Shown here: positions 1 through 5,983 of the stretch, piece after piece
Position numbering within the stretch: the stretch's first letter is position 1
Layout: every line of letters begins with the position of its first letter
Notes under the pieces: generated by a model
The model's input: only the letters and a program-made list of their open reading frames with translations
Told to the model about the DNA's origin: nothing
Databases searched by the model: none
Position numbers and translations under genes: made by a program
Origin: UBA3210 sp963648895
Lineage (GTDB): Bacteria; Bacillota_I; Bacilli_A; RFN20; CAG-449
Direction: 5' to 3'
Length of the DNA: 9,714 nt
Assembly: GCA_963648895.1 (NCBI GenBank)
Contig: CAVJGK010000054.1
Location: 1-9,714, forward strand

Positions 1-70
1 ATAATATATAGAGAATAAATTGTTTTTTATTAAACATTCCTTCTGGAAGTTTTCTAACTTTCTTGTTCAT
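1..70 (-). CDS. 5' end of an unidentified gene, cut by window edge
   Basis: Only the first 23 codons are visible, with ATG at 70-68 and the frame open to the window edge. The start is supported by a strong Shine-Dalgarno GGAGG (77-81) placed 6 bases before the ATG and by a TATAAT box at 93-98. The peptide begins MNKKVRKLPEGMFNKKQF and then continues ILYIL. It is basic for about 17 residues and then turns hydrophobic, which would suit a membrane protein with a cytoplasmic N-terminus, but too little is seen to be sure. I do not recognise the family. Its own promoter and the hairpin behind the lyase gene suggest it is transcribed separately from the pectate lyase unit, although read-through is possible because the intergenic gap is only 110 bases. 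Confidence 0.7.
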   Translation of the reverse strand, partial: MNKKVRKLPEGMFNKKQFILYIL

Positions 71-76
71 AAATAG

Positions 77-120
77 CCTCCGCATATTTTTTATTATACA
101 CTCATTAATATTTGTTTAAA
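77..120 (-). promoter_or_regulatory. Promoter and RBS of the left-edge gene
   Basis: On the minus strand a perfect -10 box TATAAT lies at 93-98. The best -35 candidate is a weak TTTAAA at 115-120 with a 16-base spacer; a 17-base spacer would give TTTTAA. The predicted transcript would start near base 86, giving an untranslated leader of about 15 bases that holds GGAGG at 77-81. The -35 region runs into the T-rich tail of the preceding terminator, so the two signals are tightly packed. Confidence 0.6.
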
Positions 121-158
121 ACAAAAAACACATTAAAAGGCTACCCGAAGGTAGCCTT
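121..158 (-). terminator. Intrinsic terminator after the PL9 gene
   Basis: A perfect 9-bp inverted repeat (AAGGCTACC, 137-145, against GGTAGCCTT, 150-158) encloses four bases. In the minus-strand RNA the loop reads UUCG closed by C and G, the classic extra-stable C(UUCG)G tetraloop. It begins 22 bases after the lyase stop codon. The tail is T-rich but interrupted (TTAATG, then TGTTTTTTGTTTT), so termination may be partial. The plus-strand direction has no T tract, which argues for minus-strand use. Confidence 0.75.
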
Positions 159-180
159 GCTAATTAAGTATTAATATGAA

Positions 181-3100
181 TTAAGCAACTGTCCAAGTAT
201 CAATGAAATTTAATGAAATTGATTTTGTAGTTTTGTCAAATGTCCATTTCTTTTCAAGATCTAATTGGAGGTTATGAGAATAGAAATTTTCACTTTGTAA
301 ATCACTTGCCTCATAAACATTAACTGAGTAATTTGAGTTAGCTTCTTCAAATGGTGCATAACAAGCTTCAACAATAGATAAAGATTGAACGCTTGAATAT
401 CTACCAACAATGTTAGAGCAATTCTTTTGTGATGTTTCAACTCTTTCTAAGGAAGAACCATAGTATAATTCACCTGTGAATGCACAATATAAAACTTTCA
501 TTGTACCTGCAGAATTTTGGTGAGCACCAATAATACCGCCGACATATGTAGCACCTTTAACAATAGCTTTAGAATAAACATTTGTGATATTTAAAACTTC
601 ATTTTCTCTTTCACCATATCTACCAACAACTGAACCTGCATAGTTAGAAGAACCTGCATCGATTGTTGCATCGACATAAATATTAGAGATATTTGTTGTA
701 CCATATGTGCCACTTGAAGCTTGAATCATACCAACAATACCACCGCAGTCTGCTGTTCCACCGATTACTTTGTCAGCATCATTGATTAATGAAACTTGAT
801 CAATATTGACTTCATAACCATTCTTTTCAACGATTTGAGCAATTAATGCACCATTTCTACCGCTACCACCAGTAGCAATAACATTTCTTAATTGAATGTT
901 ATAGAAATCACCTCTTTCAGCTTGTGCAACAATACCTGCTCTTTGTACGGAAGAAGCATTTGCAAATGTTAAATTTTCAAATACAACATTTTCAATTGTA
1001 CCACCAGACATCTTGTTAAATAATGAAGCGCCATTCTTTGCAGAAGCAATAGTAGCGTTATAAATCTTATGTCCTTTACCGTTTAATAAACCTTTTAATG
1101 TGTAATCATTACCAGTCCATGTAGTTGATGATAAGTCAATATCGGCGTCTAATGTATAAATCTTTGTAGATTCATTACTTGTTGCAAATGCTTTAAATTC
1201 TGTTGCATTTGTAATAGAAACTGTTGTAATTTCTTTTTCATAAACTTTGCTTGTAACAACACCATTAGCGTTTGTTAATACATAATAGATATGATATCCT
1301 TCGTTATTTGTATTTTCAAAAGAGTAAGCGAGAGAATCATCTCTAAATGTATAACCTTTACCATGTTCTTTAACATAGTCTCCAGTAATATCTGTGATTG
1401 CTTCTTTAGAAGATAAAGAATAGATTGAACCTGTAACGTTTGTTAAGTTACCTTCAACTTGATAACCAGTTTTATTAACAATAACTTGTGATTCATTCTT
1501 TTCAAAATCAACACTTGCATTCTTACTTGCAACATATACATAGAATGTTAATGATGCAGTTTTTGAATTTAATGTAGCAGTTTTTGTAATCTTATAAACA
1601 CCAGCTTTTGATGTTGTAAAGTCTGCAATTTCATGATAAGTTGCATTCTTATCTGTTGCATATTCTACTTTAGTTTTTAAAGTATATGAACTTGATGGTA
1701 ATAATTTACCATTGTAATCGGAACCATCTTCAATTTGAACTTCTGGTAAAGTATAAGCTTGGTATTGATCAACGATAATACGTGATTTTTCTAATCCTGT
1801 AACTTTCATTTCACCTAGTTCTGGTGCAGCAGCTTTTACTTTAACACTGAATGTTTGTGAAATTGTTTCTCCATAATAAACTAATGTAGCAGTTAATGTA
1901 ACATCAGTATCTTCTGCAGGTCTATTAACAATCGCTCTTACTGCTTCTGAATTTGATCTAGAATCATTATATGTAGAACCAATTTTAATAATTGAAGTAT
2001 CAGAAGATTTCCAAGCTACGTTACAACCCATAATCTTTGTTAATAAGTTGAAATCTTGATATACAGCTTCCTCATCTGTATTTAAATATAAAGCATTTCT
2101 TGCAGCCATTAATAGATAGTCTTTTGCATCTTTTGCGCCAGAAACTTCTACATATGGATGAGTATAGTCATTATATGAACTACCTGATAATGAAGCACCA
2201 ATTTTATGTTCATCACCAAATAATTTAGTTTGATCTTTAATCTTTAAGATGTCGCCCATGTTGATAGAGCCATCTGCATTTCTTAAAGTTGCATCAACAT
2301 TTGTATTATCCTTACCAGTAATATTATAAGAATATGAAGTTATTTTTCCTGTTGTATCTGTTTCCCAAGTGATTGGTAATTTTTCAAATACATCACTTGC
2401 AACTACAGAAGTAGTTTTACTACCCTTTTTAGCTTCTACATAACTTGATCCATCTGTATAAGCGTCAAATTTATATGCATTACCGGAAGCATCATCAAAG
2501 AAAGAATATTCTACTGAACCTCTATAAGCATCCGATGATAAAGAAGAACCACCATTTTTAACTGATAAAACATTTTTGAAGTTGTTATAGCTTCCTTCAC
2601 TTCTTGCCATATCGATGTTAGAAGATTTACTATCTCCATCAAGAGAGCCAACAATGATATTACCAAAGTTAGCGCTATTTTTATCATCATCGATAACTGC
2701 AGCATTGTTATAAGAAGTTACATTTTCAATCGATAAGACTCCAGGGTTTGAGTTATCACCAACACCATGTAATCTATTGTTGAATGAAAGACAGTTAAAC
2801 ATCTTAACATCGCCTCTCATTGTCGATCCACCTAATTTAAATCCAATACCATCACCATCTCTAGTCATGTAAGATTCTGTTTCAACTTCATCAAATGCTT
2901 TATTATATTTTTCAAATCTTTCGTTATTTTCTTTTTGTGTATTTAATAAATAACCATTTTCGAAAGATACGCAGTTATATAATGTAATACAACCAATGTC
3001 ACCTGAATCTGTTTTTGCGAATAAATCCCAACCATCATCAGAGTTTCTATAAGCGATACATGAATCGAATACGTTACCATAACCAACTGTTAATTTAGCA

Positions 3101-3780
3101 GCGAAACCATCAGCGTTTTCACCATATGTTTCATTATCATAGTTGTTATATGATGTACAATTTTGAATTAAGTTGTAACTTGGCCAATCAGCGATATCAG
3201 ATTGTTCTGAATTATCACGGCCTAATTGTAAACCAGAGTCACGGTTATTGTAGAATTCGCAATTAGAAATAGTATTGTAGTTACCTGAAACATACATACC
3301 ATTATCACCAGCACCGCATACATCAATGCCATCCCAAATGATATGATCTCCTGCGATAGTAACACCACGGTTATTGGAATTAAATGACATACTTGAGAAA
3401 TCAAGTTTGACAGTTCCTTCACCTTTAATAGTTAATGTTTTTTCAAATGAACCAGATGAAGTAATTTTGATTCTATCAGTATCACCTAATTTATATGTAC
3501 CGGCTTTAACAATAACAATATCACCAGGTTTTAAAACATCAGCTGAATTTAATAATGTAACAATATCATAAGGTTTTGCTTCACTACCATCACCTGTTGA
3601 ACTACCGTTAGTAGCGACATAATAAGTAGTAGAAGTTTCAGCATTGACCTTATTTCCATTTGTAACAATAGTTGGTTTAGTTTCTGCAGTAGCTTTAGAA
3701 GTATTACCTGTAGAGAAAGAAGTAATAGTTAATGCAGATAATAATAAAATTGATCCTTGTAAAAATAATCTTTTTTTCAT
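181..3780 (-). CDS. Secreted multidomain pectate lyase, family PL9
   Basis: Predicted extracellular endo-pectate lyase that would cleave polygalacturonate by Ca-dependent beta-elimination. Residues 1-33 look like a Sec signal peptide (MKKR, hydrophobic core, Ala-rich end). Residues 52-540 form the PL9 right-handed beta-helix. The motif NADGFAAKL (221-230) and the motif NSDDGWD (246-252) give D224, D248, D249 and D252, with the same spacing as the Ca ligands D209, D233, D234 and D237 of Erwinia Pel9A. K315 in GFKLGG matches the Pel9A catalytic base K273. Residues 545-650 resemble an atrophied bacterial Ig domain, 654-752 and 755-850 look like further Ig-like modules, and 855-1140 is a GLUG-type repeat helix. 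No sortase motif, SLH domain or membrane anchor is visible at the C-terminus, which ends FIDTWTVA. At 1199 residues it is far longer than single-domain PL9 enzymes. It is the second gene of a unit with the lipoprotein, 17 bases downstream of its stop. Family and key residues are confident; the substrate is inferred from the family. Confidence 0.93.
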   Translation of the reverse strand: MKKRLFLQGSILLLSALTITSFSTGNTSKATAETKPTIVTNGNKVNAETSTTYYVATNGSSTGDGSEAKPYDIVTLLNSADVLKPGDIVIVKAGTYKLGDTDRIKITSSGSFEKTLTIKGEGTVKLDFSSMSFNSNNRGVTIAGDHIIWDGIDVCGAGDNGMYVSGNYNTISNCEFYNNRDSGLQLGRDNSEQSDIADWPSYNLIQNCTSYNNYDNETYGENADGFAAKLTVGYGNVFDSCIAYRNSDDGWDLFAKTDSGDIGCITLYNCVSFENGYLLNTQKENNERFEKYNKAFDEVETESYMTRDGDGIGFKLGGSTMRGDVKMFNCLSFNNRLHGVGDNSNPGVLSIENVTSYNNAAVIDDDKNSANFGNIIVGSLDGDSKSSNIDMARSEGSYNNFKNVLSVKNGGSSLSSDAYRGSVEYSFFDDASGNAYKFDAYTDGSSYVEAKKGSKTTSVVASDVFEKLPITWETDTTGKITSYSYNITGKDNTNVDATLRNADGSINMGDILKIKDQTKLFGDEHKIGASLSGSSYNDYTHPYVEVSGAKDAKDYLLMAARNALYLNTDEEAVYQDFNLLTKIMGCNVAWKSSDTSIIKIGSTYNDSRSNSEAVRAIVNRPAEDTDVTLTATLVYYGETISQTFSVKVKAAAPELGEMKVTGLEKSRIIVDQYQAYTLPEVQIEDGSDYNGKLLPSSSYTLKTKVEYATDKNATYHEIADFTTSKAGVYKITKTATLNSKTASLTFYVYVASKNASVDFEKNESQVIVNKTGYQVEGNLTNVTGSIYSLSSKEAITDITGDYVKEHGKGYTFRDDSLAYSFENTNNEGYHIYYVLTNANGVVTSKVYEKEITTVSITNATEFKAFATSNESTKIYTLDADIDLSSTTWTGNDYTLKGLLNGKGHKIYNATIASAKNGASLFNKMSGGTIENVVFENLTFANASSVQRAGIVAQAERGDFYNIQLRNVIATGGSGRNGALIAQIVEKNGYEVNIDQVSLINDADKVIGGTADCGGIVGMIQASSGTYGTTNISNIYVDATIDAGSSNYAGSVVGRYGERENEVLNITNVYSKAIVKGATYVGGIIGAHQNSAGTMKVLYCAFTGELYYGSSLERVETSQKNCSNIVGRYSSVQSLSIVEACYAPFEEANSNYSVNVYEASDLQSENFYSHNLQLDLEKKWTFDKTTKSISLNFIDTWTVA

Positions 3781-3788
3781 AAATCTAT

Positions 3789-3797
3789 CCTTCCTTT
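3789..3797 (-). promoter_or_regulatory. RBS of the PL9 gene
   Basis: The minus strand reads AAAGGAAGG here, directly behind the lipoprotein stop codon (TAG, 3800-3798) and 8 bases before the lyase ATG (3780-3778). There is no room for a separate promoter in the 17-base gap, which supports translation of both genes from one mRNA. Confidence 0.8.
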
Positions 3798-5852
3798 CTA
3801 TTCAAAATCAATGCTAATAGCGAAGATATTACTACCTTTACTATTTACAGTATCAACTGTTTCACCATCTAGCATAATAAAACTACCAACATAATATGTT
3901 CCTTTAGTAAATGTATATTCTAAAGTTACAATTGTTTTATCACAAGTAGTTGCTGCAACTGTTTCGTATTTAATTAAATTTGCATCTGCTAATTCAGTTG
4001 ATGAGAAGAAACCAACACATCTCTTAACATCATAAGATGAAGATGCACTAGCAAATTTAACTTTAACAGTCGCTTTTTCTCCTTCGGCAAGTGTTGAGAA
4101 ATCTAATTTAATATTGTTATCAGCACTTAATTTTTTAGCAAGTTGCCATGCTTTAGAATAAGGATCAGCACCCTTATCTTTTGCTACAGCACCATAGAAT
4201 GTAATAAATTCACCTAACTGTACATCATTTACTGTAGTATCTTTTACAAACGCTGGATCATATTCTGAAATATTATATGATTCAGCAGTTCTTACAGTTT
4301 TGTTTTCAACAGTTGTTGTTATATCGATGTAATAAATATTTGCACTATTATCAAATGCTAAATAATATGTTCCTGCTTTTTCTACTTCAAATGTTGTTTT
4401 TATAAGAGTATTATTAGTTTTTTCACTTGTTGTTAATGCAGTACCTTCACTATTAAGAATAGATGCAGCAACTGTTTTACTTGAGCTAGTACTACTAAAA
4501 TATAAATCAATAACACTTGCTCCAGATAAATTAAGTTTAACTAATCTTTGAGTTAGACCACTAGTAGCTCCTCCTGTTTGTAACATATTAGTAGGAGTAA
4601 CAATTGTTCCATCAGTTAATGTAACTTGTTTACCTTGGGCTTTAACTACAGAAGTTTTACCAGTAATATATTTCATAACACTATCAGTAGTATTACCATC
4701 TTTATCAACAGTTTGTAAATCTAAATCAGTAGTAAAGTTAGTTCCAACAGTTACACCTGTAATTGAATCAGGATTAAATCTATAAACATAAGTTGTTGTT
4801 GCGGCACTAGAACTTGTAATAGTATATGTAACACTAGTAGTTTTTGTTACTTTTTCATCTAATGGGTTTGTTTCTTCATATGTTACAGTTGCAGTTTTAT
4901 TTTCTCCTGCAGTAGATGTATCAATATCAATAGTTACATCTTCAGAAGTTAATTCTTTTGTTGTACCATTCGCATATGTTGCTACATAAGTCCAAGTAGA
5001 AGAAATAACATCTTTACCTTGTTCTTGAGTGAATGTACCTACATCAGTTTTAACTGCGATACTTTGTACATCATTAATAACATAAACTAAAGCAAAGTTA
5101 CTTACTGTAAAATTCTTGTTATCTCTAGTTAAAGTTGTTTTAACCCATACTTGATATACACCTTGTTCAGATACTGATGTTTCATCTAATTTAGTTCCAT
5201 CTTTATAATATGAAACTTCATATTTTGAAGCATCAAGAGCAGTTGTTGCTAAACTACCATCTGCAAGAACTTCTTTAACAACTAATTTACTTGCGACAGA
5301 AGATAAATCTGCACTTGTAGAAGTTGAAGATAATTCAATTTTTTCATCATCATCTTCTAAAGAAACATCAATACCGATTTGTCCATCATATTCATCGACG
5401 ACTGATACTTCATATTCTCCATATCTAATTGCTTTTTCAAATGTGTAAGAAATAGAAATTGTATAAGTACCAACTTCATCTTTGTTATATTTAGATGAAT
5501 CAATAACAACTCCTGTTGCATATATTGATACTTTTTCATAATAGATACCATCTTCTCCTTCGGTTGAATATCCCGCTCTTAAGATTAAACCATCGGAGGA
5601 AAATGCTTCACCTTTATTAAATTTAACTTTTGCATAGTTAGTATCTACAACGAGTTTTTCTAACATCACCTTTTTTTCAGTAGTAGATGTTTGACTACTT
5701 GAATTTGAATCTGAAGTTTGGCTTGATGGAGGTGTTGAATCACTATTACTACTTGAGGAGGAATTTTCACGTTTACCACACGAAACCGTGGAAGTTCCAA
5801 GTACACTTGCAATCAAAGCTAAACCACATAAAACTTTTAAATTATTTTTCAT
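3798..5852 (-). CDS. Surface lipoprotein with Ig-like and tandem carbohydrate-binding-like modules
   Basis: Predicted lipid-anchored surface protein with no recognisable catalytic domain. The N-terminus MKNNLKVLCGLALIASVLG leads to TVSC, so C25 is the likely lipidated cysteine (the -3 residue Thr is not ideal for a lipobox). A Ser/Thr/Asn/Gln-rich linker spans about 29-59. Three Ig-like (Big_3-type) modules follow, at about 62-153, 157-260 and 262-346. Two beta-sandwich-like units come next, 353-513 and 519-684. Both share a hydrophobic strand pattern and end in a GTYY strand (494-497 and 651-654) followed by NIYYIDI (505-511) or NIFAISI (675-681), so they look like diverged copies. Similar modules occur beside pectate lyases in other Firmicutes, as far as I recall, which makes pectin binding a reasonable inference but not proven. 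It is the first gene of the unit with the PL9 lyase and is preceded by its own promoter. An ABC solute-binding role is unlikely because the SBP fold is absent. Confidence 0.82.
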   Translation of the reverse strand: MKNNLKVLCGLALIASVLGTSTVSCGKRENSSSSSNSDSTPPSSQTSDSNSSSQTSTTEKKVMLEKLVVDTNYAKVKFNKGEAFSSDGLILRAGYSTEGEDGIYYEKVSIYATGVVIDSSKYNKDEVGTYTISISYTFEKAIRYGEYEVSVVDEYDGQIGIDVSLEDDDEKIELSSTSTSADLSSVASKLVVKEVLADGSLATTALDASKYEVSYYKDGTKLDETSVSEQGVYQVWVKTTLTRDNKNFTVSNFALVYVINDVQSIAVKTDVGTFTQEQGKDVISSTWTYVATYANGTTKELTSEDVTIDIDTSTAGENKTATVTYEETNPLDEKVTKTTSVTYTITSSSAATTTYVYRFNPDSITGVTVGTNFTTDLDLQTVDKDGNTTDSVMKYITGKTSVVKAQGKQVTLTDGTIVTPTNMLQTGGATSGLTQRLVKLNLSGASVIDLYFSSTSSSKTVAASILNSEGTALTTSEKTNNTLIKTTFEVEKAGTYYLAFDNSANIYYIDITTTVENKTVRTAESYNISEYDPAFVKDTTVNDVQLGEFITFYGAVAKDKGADPYSKAWQLAKKLSADNNIKLDFSTLAEGEKATVKVKFASASSSYDVKRCVGFFSSTELADANLIKYETVAATTCDKTIVTLEYTFTKGTYYVGSFIMLDGETVDTVNSKGSNIFAISIDFE

Positions 5853-5875
5853 AGTTTTTTTGTTTTTCCTTTCAT
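5849..5875 (-). other. Possible 8-codon leader ORF overlapping the lipoprotein start
   Basis: An ATG at 5875-5873 opens the short frame MKGKTKKL, whose TGA (5851-5849) overlaps the lipoprotein ATG as ATGA. The predicted transcription start falls on or next to the first base of this ATG, so it would be leaderless. No Shine-Dalgarno lies before it. The GGA inside it is the only Shine-Dalgarno-like element for the lipoprotein (AAAGGA, 5867-5872), at an unusually long 14-base distance from the lipoprotein ATG. This may be chance; the frame is very short and A-rich. Confidence 0.2.
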
Positions 5876-5882
5876 GAAATCT

Positions 5883-5911
5883 ATATTAGCACTAATTGTA
5901 AGGGCTTTCAA
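5883..5911 (-). promoter_or_regulatory. Sigma-A-type promoter of the lipoprotein-PL9 unit
   Basis: On the minus strand a -35 box TTGAAA (5911-5906) and a -10 box TAATAT (5888-5883) are separated by exactly 17 bases. A TG one base before the -10 box makes it an extended -10. Transcription should start near 5875, leaving a leader of about 23 bases before the lipoprotein ATG. This is the best-formed promoter in the window. Confidence 0.8.
5897..5910 (-). promoter_or_regulatory. cre-like site (candidate CcpA or LacI-family operator)
   Basis: The sequence TGAAAGCCCTTACA matches the Bacillus cre consensus TGWAANCGNTNWCA at 13 of 14 positions. The one mismatch is in the central CG, which is CC here. 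That step matters for LacI-family binding, so the site may be weak or inactive. It overlaps the -35 box and the promoter spacer, a position where binding would repress. The function is inferred from sequence only. Confidence 0.35.
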
Positions 5912-5929
5912 GTACTTGTATACATGTTT
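5912..5929 (-). promoter_or_regulatory. GntR-like palindromic operator candidate
   Basis: Read on the minus strand, AAACATGTATACAAGTAC matches 15 of 18 positions of the Bacillus subtilis GntR operator as I recall it (ATACTTGTATACAAGTAT). The central 14 bases (ACATGTATACAAGT, 5914-5927) form a palindrome with one mismatched pair. A second, perfect 10-bp palindrome CAAGTACTTG (5909-5918) overlaps it and reaches into the -35 box. The site sits directly upstream of the -35 hexamer. Regulation by a GntR-family protein that responds to a sugar acid would fit pectin use, but no regulator gene is in the window. Confidence 0.45.
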
Positions 5930-5950
5930 TTGATAAATTTTTATCTATAT

Positions 5951-5980
5951 AAAAATGACTGCCTATTTTAGACAGCCATT
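5951..5980 (-). terminator. Intrinsic terminator after the GGDEF-EAL gene
   Basis: Bases 5954-5965 and 5969-5980 form a 12-bp stem with a 3-base loop. In the minus-strand RNA all 12 positions pair, two of them as G-U wobbles, which favours the minus direction over the plus. The stem is followed by TTTTT (5951-5955, partly within the stem base) and further AT-rich sequence, and it starts 3 bases after the stop codon. It separates the signalling pair from the lipoprotein-lyase unit. Confidence 0.85.
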
Positions 5981-5983
5981 AAA

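Noticed and set aside
2511..2705. 64-codon minus-strand frame inside the lyase gene
   Set aside because: It overlaps the conserved PL9 frame, has no ribosome binding site of note, and its product is a frame-shifted shadow of the lyase.
3222..3571. Two frames of about 65 codons (one on each strand) inside the lyase gene
   Set aside because: They lie within the catalytic domain coding sequence and look like shadows of biased codon use; no family features are seen.
5357..5551. 64-codon minus-strand frame inside the lipoprotein gene
   Set aside because: It is a shadow of the Ig-like region in another frame, without a plausible start signal.
5700..5765. Ser/Asn/Thr codon-rich stretch as a DNA repeat element
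   Set aside because: It is the low-complexity linker behind the lipid-anchored cysteine, ordinary for surface lipoproteins; the DNA has no regular repeat unit.
5853..5983. Riboswitch (for example a c-di-GMP type) before the lipoprotein-lyase unit
   Set aside because: The predicted leader is only about 23 bases long and the only structured element here is the terminator of the preceding gene.
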